This document shows, piece by piece, positions 53,844-64,000 of a stretch of 64,000 nt of DNA. Source of the DNA: Paraphaeosphaeria minitans (Eukaryota; Ascomycota; Dothideomycetes; Pleosporales; Didymosphaeriaceae); the NCBI GenBank assembly GCA_015832175.1, contig WJXW01000001.1:2170001-2234000 (forward strand), given 5' to 3'. Each line of letters starts with the position of its first letter. The stretch's first letter is position 1. The notes under the pieces are model-generated. The model did no database searches. It saw nothing but the letters and a program-made list of their open reading frames with translations, and had not been told where the DNA came from. A program made the translations under genes and the position numbers.

Positions 53844-56800
53844 CTATTCTTCATCCTCGTCTTCCTCTTCACCGTCTTCATCCTCGTCCTCATCCTCCGC
53901 CTCGCTCACCTCCTCCCCAAGTTCTTTAAGCCTCTTCTTATCCCTGGCCCTCTTCTCCTCCAAGTCCCCAAGCACCACAAACAAATCATCCAACTCCGTC
54001 TGCGCCGCCGCCCGTGCCTCTTCCTTCTTCTTGGCTGCCGCATCGGCCTTCTTCAGCTTCTCGTCCTTTTCTTTGGCTGCGGCCTCAGCCTTGCGCATCT
54101 TCTCTTCTGCATCCTTGACCTTCCACGTCTGGTCTTGGACTTTGGTCTTGAGCTCTTGCATCTCTGACTTGAGCTTGTCGACGGTGGACTGGAGATCCTT
54201 GGACGATGAAGAGGACTTGTCGATAGTTCTTTGCAGGGCGTCTTTCTCGGATTTGAGCTTCTTGATTTGGGCTTCACTTTCTTGTATCTGGGTCTCGAGC
54301 GTGCCTGAGTGAACTGTTAGTATGCCGCGGAGTTATGGATATACGATAACGCTCACCTTTCTCCAATGTGACGGCGCCAACTTCATCCCGATGCTTCTGC
54401 TCAAGCGAGCTAATTTCTTCCCTATACCGCTTCTCAAGCGCGTTATTGGCATCCATTGCCTCTTGGTGGGCACGCCCTGCTTCCTGAAGGCTGCGTTCTG
54501 ATGCACCCAATCGCTGCTCAACCTCGCCACGAGCCCTGCTTTCCTGACGGAGCTTGTCCTCGTACTCGCGCTTTGCATTCACCACAGCGACTTGGGTCTC
54601 CTTGGTAGCGTGTTGCACCTTGTTATTAAGCGCGACAATCTGCAAGCTGTATTTGTTCTCCAGCTCAAGCGACGCCTGCCTGTGTTCGCGTTCTGCTTTC
54701 TTCGTGTCGTTTTCGTGATTCCTATGAAGTTCTTCATTGATGCGCTTGATATTGTGGACTTGTTGCTGAGCATTATCCTCGATCTTTCGACGCTCTGCAT
54801 GCTCCTGGTTGACTTTCTGTTCCAGCGTTAATTTTTCGGCCTGGAGTTGTTCAATAGCATGCTGCTTTTCGTCTATTTCCCCACGCAGCGAGTCAACAAG
54901 ATCGCGATCGATGCCGTCGTGCGGCTGAAGGATCTCTTTGACAGGATCTCTATCGATGGCGCGAGATAGGCGGCTAAAGTTGTCCTTCAAGAAGTCTACA
55001 AATGTCTCATCAAAGAAGACATTGGGCAGAGCGCCTCCCGAAGCTTGGGGGATGACTTCGAAGTCGCGAACATCAGGATGATGACGAAGTTCTGCGATAG
55101 CATTGAGGTACTTTTCCCGACCCAGTTTCGAAGTCAAGAGAGATTGCAGGTCTCGTCTTGGCACCGGCGAGTCCTTGGTAGAGAATTCGTAGATGATGCC
55201 GAGCAGCGACGCGCACAGGCCGCGAATGACAATCAGATCTTGGCCAGGCTTCTGCATCGTTTGGATGAGGCTCTGCAGGCTGCTCGCTTCGCCCAAGAAG
55301 TCATTTACTGCCGTAGCGTCTTCGAAGAGCCAGCCTGCTAATAGCATCAAATAGGCGATTGGTATCCGCTCGTCCTCTCCAAGTTGCAAGCTTGCAATCA
55401 AATTTCCAGTCAAGGTCTGGATGCATGTCACAACCTCCTCGCCGCTCTCTGCATCGCCTTCGACAACCTGCATAAGTTCATTTTTGGCTTCACGGTCATC
55501 GTAGATAAGGTGGAAGACGAGTACTGCAGCGAACCATGTCCGGTACGGGTCGATGACTTGCGAGCCTTGTGACCCGCTGAGTAGTGTTGTGAGTGCATTT
55601 GCGGTCTCGTCGGTGCCATCAAGGTGCCCGCCGATGGCTCTTCGGAGGAAGTGGGTTTTGATCTGGAGATGGTTGAAAATGTAGGCTTTGATGCACTCGC
55701 AGGCGGCAAAACGGACATCAAACATGTCATTGGAAGCTGGAGTAAGAGCGAGATCGAGAAGCGCATCGATGATGTACACTGTTGTTGGTTCGCGCGGAGA
55801 AGTAGCACCGTTAGTGACAGGCTCGACGACCGGTCGTACTTGTAATTGTGCAAAACCTTCCTGTAACCGTGCGTTCGCTCTTATCATGTCCGCGCAAACA
55901 TTCAGAGACTCGATCTTGATAGGTATCACTGAAGCAGGACCGAAAGCCATGTTGACGACTTGCTGTAGAATGCCGTGTTTGACGAACGCATTCTGGTTGG
56001 GAAGCGTGCTGATACTGCCACGAACCAGGAACATGCGTAGGATGGCCAACAGCCCCCAGAGGTTCTTATTCGCCTGCGGGCTGACCCAGTCGTCGTCTTC
56101 TTCCATGCTAGACCGCGCCTTCTTTAATTTTTTAGCCCCGGGAAGCAGGGCTGCGAGCCTAGCCACATGTCCCATCTCGCGAAAGGCTGTTTGGTTCGAC
56201 GTGTTGAATCGCACAAGATTAGCAAGTAATGACAAGCAGTCCTGGACGACAATGGTGCCTTGCGTGAGCGAGCCATCGGCTTGGATGAGGTTGAAGATCT
56301 TGTCGAAAGCATTCTCAAAGACTATGAGCTTCTGAAGCTCTTCCGACGTGCGCGAGAGATCGTTCAATAGGACCAGTCCTTCGGTGCGGACAGCATCTCG
56401 GTGGTCGTCCAGCGTGGCCACCACCTTGCCCACCCCAGTGAGGATGCATTCCTGTGTGCGTTCGGGTCGCGCGTCGGAGATGGCTCGAACGAGCTGGAGA
56501 GAGTATAGGCGCGAGTAGAAGTCGTCGGTTTCGATAAGTCCAAGGAGGATAGTTATGTTATCTTGCCGCTATCATAAGCTCAGCACGGGCAGTAGCAGCA
56601 GAGGGAAATGCATACCTGTGTGAACTCATCTGCCAGCCAAAGCGCAATTTCCTCTGAAGCTTCTGGCTGCTGCTGTTAGCAAAGGCTCGATCCAGGACAC
56701 AATCCTAGCCTACACTTTGCTCATTCGGATTGAAGAGCATCAACAGCGTCTCCAGCACCACCTTGATTGTATCCACATCCTCTGCATCTCGGTTCAGAGC

Positions 56801-56974
56801 TGCGATCAGCTCACGGAGGGATCCCGAAGCTACCGACGCTGGATACTCCTTTGCAAAGCTCCGGAGGCCCAGGATAGCCGCACGGCGATCTTCGAGGAGG
56901 GTTGCGCTTGCGAGGCGGCCGCAGAGGGTGCTGATGGTGTCGGTCGCCGTCTGTTTGGCCGGCGCCTGGAACAT
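53844..56974 (-). CDS. USO1: vesicle-tethering factor Uso1/p115
   Basis: Exons 56714-56974, 56616-56666, 54357-56568 and 53844-54304, 994 aa. The 17-codon second exon (PEASEEIALWLADEFTQ) is fixed by the family sequence across both junctions (NPNEQS before, RQDNITILLGLIETDDFYSRLYSLQLV after). Residues 1 to about 640 form the armadillo-like head (LVRFNTSNQTAFREMG, DPYRTWFAAVLVFHLIYDD, FVDFLKDNFSRLSRAI). A long heptad-rich coiled coil follows (EIDEKQHAIEQLQAEKLTLE onward), ending in an acidic Glu/Asp tail. The protein tethers COPII vesicles to the cis-Golgi and promotes SNARE assembly in ER-to-Golgi transport. It is divergent from RAT1. A 191-codon frame opposite the acidic tail is only a shadow (poly-Ser). 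Confidence 0.93.
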
Positions 56975-57648
56975 GATGGCGGTGTGCCTCGTCTACGGGA
57001 TCATGGCGTGCTTCAACTGTTGTGCAAGTGGGGAATCCTTTGCGCGTGGTCTGGCGTAGTTTCGAGATATCTATACTCCCTCACAACGGGCAGTAGACTC
57101 CAAGACGCGGATGCTAGTGCTGGCCTTAGCTATACAGCTGTTCTCTTCTCTCATAAATTCGATTTGATTCGGAGCAGGCCGAATGCAGGCCAAAGAAGGT
57201 CGCGTCGGCGGCTCAGGGTCCGAAGCTCCGCGCGCTAATCCCCAGACTTGGCGCGCTGAAAGGTTTCCTTGCGCGATCGCGACTCTTCGCCTTTCACCCT
57301 CGCCCACCTCTCCACACGTCGCACAGTCTTCGCTGGGGGTGTCTCTGCTTCATCCCACGCGCCCATCTAGGTCGCGTCATCTCCATTTTCACCCATCTAG
57401 GTCGCCGACACCGCAGCACCCAGGACTGCCTCGCGCCTTCCGTTTCTGTCGCTCAATCCAACAGCAACTGCCTTGTAGTGCTTGCTGGACCCCGTCTCAC
57501 ACACACTACATACAATTCATCAAGTGTCTAGTGCTTCTCAATTGCGTGGCGCGCTGCCATATACGCATCTTCCGCATCGCCGTAGCCGTGTCGCCTACCC
57601 CAACACCCACCACATCCCACACCTGCGCCGTGAGCGCCCGCTATCAAT
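56975..57648. promoter_or_regulatory. bidirectional promoter, USO1 and RAT1
   Basis: 674 bp separate two divergent essential genes. The RAT1-proximal half is rich in pyrimidine and CACC/CCCAC words, typical of constitutive fungal leaders; no TATA box is evident. Confidence 0.5.
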
Positions 57649-60600
57649 ATGGGTGTCCCCGCCATGTTTCGTTGGCTCAGCCAGAAATACCCCAAGATCA
57701 TATCAAGTGTTGTCGAAGACTTGCCTAAGAAGGTCGGCGATGAAAGCATTCCCGTCGACCGCACCCAAGCCAACCCCAACGGCGAGGAGTTCGACAATCT
57801 GTACTTGGACATGAACGGCATCGTGCACCCTTGCTCTCATCCCGAGGACAAGCCTGCTCCCAAGACCGAGGCAGACATGATGCTTGCCATCTTTGAGTAC
57901 ACTGACCGTGTCGTCGGCATGGTACGCCCGCGCAAGCTGCTGTACCTGGCTGTCGACGGCGTTGCCCCTCGTGCCAAGATGAACCAGCAGCGCTCGCGTC
58001 GCTTCCGTTCAGCTAGAGAAGCCCAGGAGAAGGATGAGGAGAAGGCAGAGTTCCAGAAGCTGCTCAACTCGCAAAAAGCCAGCCGCGGCGAGGACATCAC
58101 AAGTCTGGAGCAGGTCATGGAGAAGACCTGGGATTCCAACGCCATCACACCTGGCACTCCTTTCATGTTCTTGCTCGCTGAGAGCTTGCAGTACTGGTGT
58201 GCCTACAAGTTCACAACTGATCCTTCGTGGAAAGACATGAAAGTCATCATTTCTGATGCCTCTGTGCCCGGTGAAGGTGAACACAAGATCATGAACTTCG
58301 TTCGCTCTCAACGTGCTATGCCCACGCACAACCCCAACACTCGTCATGTCATCTATGGTCTAGACGCTGATCTCATCATGCTGGGGCTTGCCACTCATGA
58401 GCCTCACTTCCGCGTATTGCGAGAGGATGTCTTCTTCGACTCTGGCAAGGACAAGAGCTGCATCAAGTGCGGTCGCAAGGGACACATCCGTCCCAATTGC
58501 CCTCATCCCGATGACGGATCTAAGTTGACTGAAGAGGAAGCCAAGGATGAGTGGGCTGCTGCAGAGCACCCTCTCAAGCCTTTCATCTGGCTCCACATCA
58601 ACGTGCTGCGTGAATATCTCGCAGTAGAGATGGATGCGCCCGGACGCAAGTTCTCGCATGATGTAGAGCGAGCACTCGACGACTGGGTTTTCATGTGTTT
58701 CTTCGTGGGTAATGATTTCTTGCCGCATCTTCCCAGTCTGGAAATCCGCGACCAAGGTATCGACTTGCTCACCAAGATCTGGCGCGACCTGCTACCGCAG
58801 ATGGACGACTATGTAACCAAGAATGGTTTCCCCAACATGGTCCGCGTAGAGCAAATTCTAGGAGCTCTTGCCCGCCAAGAGGCGGAGATCTTCCGCAAGC
58901 GCAAAGAGGTATCCGATCGACAAGCAGCGAAGCGTGCCCGATTTGGAGATCGTAACAGGAACAACGGACAACCTTCCTGGACTCAAGCCCCCCCGGCCAA
59001 GCGCCGCAAAGAGGACACAAGCACCTACCTCGACGCTGGCATTCCATTCTTCTCCCCTCAGGATGCCCAATCGAACGAAGTTCGTGCTGTGTCCAAGGAG
59101 ATGCTGGCTAACAAGAACCAAACGAACAAGAGTGCTGCCCAAAAACTCAAGGAACTGATGAAAGCCAAAGCAGAGGGCACGGCTCCTCCGACTGAGATCG
59201 AGGGTCCCGACTCGAAAACCACGTCACAATCCAGCACGGAAACGCATGTCCAACCCGTAAAACGCGCGCATGATGCGATAGAGGACTCCGACAACGGTAC
59301 TCCAGGTAGAAGCACGCCTGTAGTACCCCAGTCGCCAGCACCATCACAAAATAACAAAGACGGAGAGATGCCGGAGGATACCGTCAAGCTCTGGGAGCCC
59401 GGCTACGAGGAGCGCTACTACATGCAGAAGTTCAGCGTAGAGCCCGATGACATTGAATTTCGCCGTAAAGTCGCCCGGTCGTATACCGAAGGTCTCTGCT
59501 GGGTGCTTGCATACTACTTCCAGGGTTGCCAGTCGTGGACCTGGTACTTCCCGTACCATTACGCTCCTTTTGCTTCGGATTTTGTCGGGATATCGGATAT
59601 GGATCCCCACAAGATGTTCAACAAAGGCAAGCCCTTTCATCCGTACGAGCAACTCATGGGTGTGCTTCCCGCTGCGTCGAACCACGCGATCCCAGAACCG
59701 TTCCGTGTCCTCATGTCAGACCCTAACAGCCCTATCGTTGACTTCTATCCCGAGGACTTCGTGATCGACCTGAACGGAAAGAAGTTTGCATGGCAAGGCG
59801 TCGCCATCCTGCCTTTCATTGATGAAAAGCGTCTGCTTGACGCTATGGCTACCAAGTCGGATCAGCTCACTGAAGATGAGGTGAAGCGTAACGAATTTGG
59901 CAAGGAGACTTTGATGTTCTCTCAAACCGGAAAGCTTTTCCAGTCCATGAACAAAACAATATACGGCAAAGGTGAGAAGAAGGTACAGATCGACCACCAA
60001 TACAGCGACGCTCTCCACGGCGAGGTCGAGCCGCACGAGATGTTCATTCCCGACAGCCAACTTGTCCCTCCCTTCGACGCCGACGGCGAAGAGTTTGACA
60101 TTGTTCAAGACGGGTCAATCAGGTACGTTTTGCGCCCGCACAATTTTACAACCCTATCTGACCTAGCACAGAGTCTACTACGAGATGCCCAAAATCGAAG
60201 CCAAGACGGCCCACAAGTCCGTGCTCCTCAAAGGTGTCGACATGCCTACGAAGATGCTCAACGAAAACGACGAAGCAAATGTCCGCCGCCAGCAGAACGG
60301 GCGAGGCGGCTTCCGAGGTGGCCGTGGTGGCGGTCGCGGAGACTACAACAGCCACAACAACCAGCGCTCAGGCGGCGACAGCTATAACAATAACAACCGA
60401 GGAGGCTATGGGAACGATCGTGGCAGGGGAGGCTACAACAACAACCGCGGTGGATACAACAACGGCGGGCGCGGCGGCTATAACAACAACTTTCAGCCAC
60501 CCCCCGGTTATCCGCCGCCACCGTTTCCCATCTCAGGCATGAATGGGCTGCCTCCTCCACCCCCAGGCTGGGTTCCGCCTCCACCACCTGGTCTGGAGGC

Positions 60601-60877
60601 TTGGGGCGGCAATGGTAGACCGCCGGTGCAGCACCCTGTGGGTCAGCAGCATTGGGCTCCACCGCCGCAGCACGCGCCGCAGGGTTCGTCGCTGCCGAAT
60701 TACCGTCCTGCGAATGAGATCTTGGGACACAATGGTGGTGGCAGAGGCGGTGGGCAGCAGCGAGGAGGGCGCGGTGGAGGATATAATAATGGAGGAAGGG
60801 GAGGGTATGGCGGTGGTGGGTACAGTAATGGTGGCAGTCAACAAGGGAGCGGGTATAACAACCACCGCCGGTTCTAG
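57649..60877 (+). CDS. RAT1: nuclear 5'-3' exoribonuclease Rat1/Xrn2
   Basis: Exons 57649-60122 and 60172-60877 with a 49-nt intron, 1059 aa. The start MGVPAMFRWLSQKYPKI is the invariant XRN N-terminus. The acidic metal site is present (YLDMNGIVHP, SDASVPGEGEHKIM, YGLDADLIMLGL, GNDFLPHLPSL), as is the basic 5'-phosphate pocket (AKMNQQRSRRF). A CCHC knuckle (CIKCGRKGHIRPNC, about 271-284) is the fungal Rat1 hallmark. The conserved second block follows a disordered linker (YEERYYMQKF, GLCWVLAYYFQGCQSWTWYFPYHYAPFASDF). The tail is Arg-Gly-Gly/Asn-rich with Pro runs (RGGFRGGRGGGRGD, GLPPPPPGWVPPPPPG). It degrades uncapped nuclear RNA, trims rRNA and snoRNA and drives torpedo transcription termination. 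Confidence 0.95.
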
Positions 60878-62264
60878 TATGACGTGTGGTGGTACTAGCT
60901 TGCCTTGGTGTACTGTTGGTAAATGAGGTCTCGCCCAGCAAGTTTGCGCTTCCTACTCTGTGAATTAGTGGTCTGCTCGGACCTCGCCTGTAGAGGGTTG
61001 CACCTGACCCGACATGGAGGCAAACGACTTGCCTCGCGACGCAAGAAACTTGTGCACTATTCTCTTGCTTTGTGTAGATAGCCGTGTTTTGTTTCTAGCT
61101 GGGGTGTTGAATAAAAAATTGTAAGTTTTGGAACAATTGCAACTGCACGCCGTGACGCTTCTGGACCGTGACATCAAAACTTGCAACTACAGCAACAAGC
61201 GGTCATGTCGTGATACAGACATAATGAGATCTGACCTAGTCATAAGTTCATATTCAGATGATGTAGACTAAGAAAAGAACGCCGAAGTGGAATCGCGAGG
61301 ATGGGATACGAATTGGGTAGGAAAAGAAGTTTCCCATAGTTGACACGAAAAACTAATGCTCTAGATACTCCACGGAAAATCAACGCAATCCCACGGCTAT
61401 CTTCGTTCTCTTCTGTTGCCATAGAAGCATATAATCCCAGATCGAACCTTGCGTCGGATTCAATCATTCAGTGTAACTCAATCACCCTCAAAGCAGGCAC
61501 TTCCGCAGGAGTAGGAAGCTTACCCCAGGGTTCTCAACCACTGGATATTTTGCATGCTTCATTTTCGTGCGGCGTCATAAGATGCATTTGCACACGATCT
61601 TGTATGCGTTTTCAGCAACGGGACAGAATTACAGGGTTCCGCAGTCCATCAATTGCGCAGATAACATTACCTCCAGCGATGCTCTTAGGTCATAGCTAGC
61701 GAAGCCGAGAACACTACCAACAATGTAACGGCGATTGAGCGTAGTAATATTAAACATTTCAAGTAAGGGCATAAAAAGGTGGTTTTGATTAATGCGGATG
61801 GAACTCCAGTAGTCACACGAGCTGTGAGCATATACTTTGGCGGGTACTCCACTTGCTCGACTGCGGCTCTCGACTGTTTCCAGGAAATGCATTTATACTC
61901 GTAAAATTTTTGGAAAGGATATTAGAGCGCGCGACAGGACTTTGGAGGACTCATTTGAATTGTTATCTAGAAATTCTTTATTCTTATGGATGTATTCCAT
62001 AAGAGCAACCCCATAATTTCGTTCAACTACATATTCCTAATCAATGCAGAACGCATCTATCCAAGCTCTGCAGACGCCAAAGTTGCTCATTCTACGAGTA
62101 GCTGCTTCACAGTTGGGGGTCGTTGGTGACGTAAAACCGTCAATATAACATACCCTTCCAGAGGGACTTGAATCACAAGCTTCAGTGACCCAAGTATGTG
62201 ACAGAGCATCGATTTGTGGCTTATCCTTCCAGTTGATTGGTATGATGTCTCACCAGATGGAGTC
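60878..62264. other. intergenic, nothing recognisable
   Basis: About 1.4 kb downstream of RAT1; AT-rich from 61700 on, with only short frames. Confidence 0.4.
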
Positions 62265-62272
62265 AACGGGTT

Positions 62273-62599
62273 CAGCGCTCGCAACGAGCCGTATTTCGGC
62301 TCGTGAGACCTAGTTACGGTTACCTTACGGTTGCTAGCAACTACCGTACTGATGTTACAGTAGGGAGACCTCTACGTTACCGCGGGTGTGCTGTAGTCGG
62401 CAATTTGAGCCTACACGGTGAGAATACGGTAGAGAGTATCTAAGCTTCCTAACTAGGACTGTACTAGGCCTAATAGAGAATAGCCTAGCATAGACAACAA
62501 CTGCCGTACTACGGCTTTAAATCTATCACGGTACTGATTGCCAAAATCCGCTTTTGAGCAATACCGTATCCGCCGTACTACGTACCGTTGCGAGCGCTG
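62273..62599. mobile_element. hAT-type MITE, 327 bp, with target-site duplication
   Basis: The termini are perfect 14-bp inverted repeats, CAGCGCTCGCAACG at 62273-62286 and its complement at 62586-62599. They are flanked by an identical 8-bp direct repeat AACGGGTT (62265-62272 and 62600-62607). An 8-bp duplication and CAGNG ends are the hAT hallmark. A subterminal palindrome (CGAGCCG-TATTT-CGGCTCG, 62285-62303) and many CCGTA/TACGG words resemble transposase-binding repeats. There is no open frame of note, so it is non-autonomous. Confidence 0.88.
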
Positions 62600-62607
62600 A
62601 ACGGGTT

Positions 62608-63043
62608 AGCAGGATTCGCGAACAGTTGTAGCGAAACTGCGACGCAGGACCTCCGTACACTTCAGCACAGGAAGGATGACGAATCATTCAAGGCACAGCT
62701 CCAAACTGAACATGGATCACTCTTAGCCAAGAATCGCGAACTCCCGGGAGCGGAGATCCGTGCGGGGGATCGACAGCACAGAGCTATTCCGCCTACATCC
62801 AGTTAGGCGTCGGGTCATTTTTGCGGGCGGAGCAAGGCGACTGGGGAAAGCTTTGCATAATAGCCCATGCTTCTTCTCACATACCCTGATGACTTCGTGT
62901 AAATGCATGCCGAAGTCAGGGTCACCAGCGGCATACCTCCACAAACATATATAGCATTACTTTGGGTTACCAAATAGCTTGGACTTGAAGTGTATACTTC
63001 TCTGGCGACTTCAACATTTCCAGCCAAATGCGAGCTTGTGAAG
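62608..63043. other. leader/promoter of the rhamnosidase gene
   Basis: 436 bp between the MITE and the start codon, with CAAACATATATAGC near 62942 as a likely TATA region about 100 bp upstream of the ATG. Confidence 0.45.
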
Positions 63044-64000
63044 ATGTCTTTATCCTTGGCGCCCGTTACTTTTGAACATCACCGCCCAGCATTGGGTATC
63101 GCGGAGACGAAGCCTCGTATTTCGTACCGGTTTGAAGGTACCGCAGTCGACTGGGAGCAGTCCGAAGTCGACATCGAGATCACCCAAGATGGCACACCCA
63201 AAGTCTACAACGTCAAAACTCCAGATTCGGTCCTGATATCGTGGCCTGGACCGGAGCTCAAGAGCAAGGATTCGGCTACTGTAAGAGCTCGAGCGCACGG
63301 TTTGGAGGGCCAAACTTCGTCAGATTGGTCACAACCTTCCACAGTTGAGACGGGTTTATTAACAACGGATGACTGGCAAGGCGCGTTTCCAATCGCAGCC
63401 GATCGCGCCACAGAGACGAACGGCACGAAACGTCCTTTACTGTTCCGCAAGGACTTCAGTATCAATTCAACAGTCGCAAAGGCGAGGATTTACATTACTG
63501 CGCTGGGACTGTATGTCGCAGAGATAAATGGAAAGCGCGTCGGCGACCACGTGCTCGCACCCGGATGGCAGTCCTACAGCCACCGGCACGTATACGACAC
63601 CTATGATGTGACTGATCTGTTGCAACAGGGCGACAATACCATCGGCGTGACGATCGGGGAGGGCTGGTACGCTGGCCGAATTGGTTTCAACAAGCAAATA
63701 CCTCGCAATCTCTGGGGCGACACCCTTGGACTGCTCTGCTTGCTCTCCGCTACGGATGTATCGGGCCGGGAAACAACGATCAAGAGTGACCTGTCGTGGA
63801 GCTCTTCTAATGGTCCCATCGTCTCGTCTGAAATCTATGACGGTGAGGTATACAACTCAGCTGCAGAAGTGCCAGATTGGTCAACTCCGAAGTTCAATGA
63901 CAGCGGCTGGTTAGCCGTCAAGCAGTTGCCAATGCCAGCTGGCTCTTTGGTTCCCTCCGACGGCGCTCCTATCAAGCGTCTTGAACAGATCAAGCCTGTC
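63044..64000 (+). CDS. alpha-L-rhamnosidase (GH78), 5' part only
   Basis: An open frame of 319 codons from the ATG at 63044 to the window edge, with no stop. The first 100 residues are a fibronectin-like module (PVTFEHHRPALGIAETKPRISYRF, ATVRARAHGLEGQTSSDWSQ). The Bac_rhamnosid_N module follows: RPLLFRKDFSINSTVAKARIYI, GLYVAEINGKRVGDHVLAPGW, then TYDVTDLLQQGDNTIGVTIGEGWYAGRIGF. No signal peptide is seen (MSLSLAPVTFEHHRP), so this may be an intracellular enzyme, as several fungal GH78 proteins are. The catalytic (alpha/alpha)6 barrel lies beyond the window, and total length should be near 850-900 aa. The enzyme would release terminal L-rhamnose from plant glycosides or pectin fragments. Confidence 0.9.
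   Translation, partial: MSLSLAPVTFEHHRPALGIAETKPRISYRFEGTAVDWEQSEVDIEITQDGTPKVYNVKTPDSVLISWPGPELKSKDSATVRARAHGLEGQTSSDWSQPSTVETGLLTTDDWQGAFPIAADRATETNGTKRPLLFRKDFSINSTVAKARIYITALGLYVAEINGKRVGDHVLAPGWQSYSHRHVYDTYDVTDLLQQGDNTIGVTIGEGWYAGRIGFNKQIPRNLWGDTLGLLCLLSATDVSGRETTIKSDLSWSSSNGPIVSSEIYDGEVYNSAAEVPDWSTPKFNDSGWLAVKQLPMPAGSLVPSDGAPIKRLEQIKPV

Noticed and set aside
53737..54312. 191-codon poly-Ser frame on the plus strand
   Set aside because: Complement of the Glu/Asp/Lys-rich coiled-coil tail of USO1.
1..64000. tRNA genes
   Set aside because: Several GTTCGA/TCGAATCCC-like words were checked (for example near 39727 and 45938), but none had a matching acceptor stem or A box.

Overview
The window is nuclear DNA of a filamentous ascomycete. 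Protein-coding genes are broken by short GT-AG introns (about 45-110 nt, many with CTAAC/CTAAT-like branch sites). The gene content is also fungal: an NRPS siderophore locus, a GPCR with an RGS tail, Dal5-type and UNC93-type transporters, USO1 and RAT1. The siderophore set and small introns fit Dothideomycetes best (inference). All exon models below were built by eye; each multi-exon model keeps one frame across its junctions unless stated.

Left arm (1-6.5 kb): an orphan 662-aa protein, a truncated short-chain dehydrogenase next to a transposon remnant, and a small three-exon orphan. Siderophore locus (6.5-24.4 kb): an NPS6/SidD-like synthetase, an acyl-CoA ligase (SidI-like), a hydroxyornithine acyltransferase (SidF-like, ending in a peroxisomal AKL tripeptide), a SidA-like flavoprotein that has lost signature residues, and a full ABC exporter. 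Seven exact ATCWGATAA sites (the SreA/Sre1 iron-repressor consensus) lie in the intergenic DNA of this locus; I noticed none elsewhere. Together these genes would acylate hydroxyornithine, assemble the peptide siderophore and export it.

Middle (25-40.8 kb): an orphan, a secreted WSC-domain protein with a large hexapeptide minisatellite and a start codon split by an intron, a broken ankyrin gene, a UNC93-like transporter with a one-base frameshift, a TauD-family dioxygenase, a probable tail-anchored protein with five LVRWVSRK-like repeats, and a sugar-nucleotide-epimerase-like dehydrogenase.

Right arm (41-64 kb): vacuolar M20 carboxypeptidase, 7TM-RGS receptor, a decayed rhodopsin-like membrane protein, a Dal5-family permease, a pepsin-type protease without visible signal peptide, the divergent housekeeping pair USO1/RAT1, a hAT-type MITE with intact 8-bp target duplication, and the 5' part of an alpha-L-rhamnosidase gene running off the end. 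No tRNA, rRNA or CRISPR array was seen.
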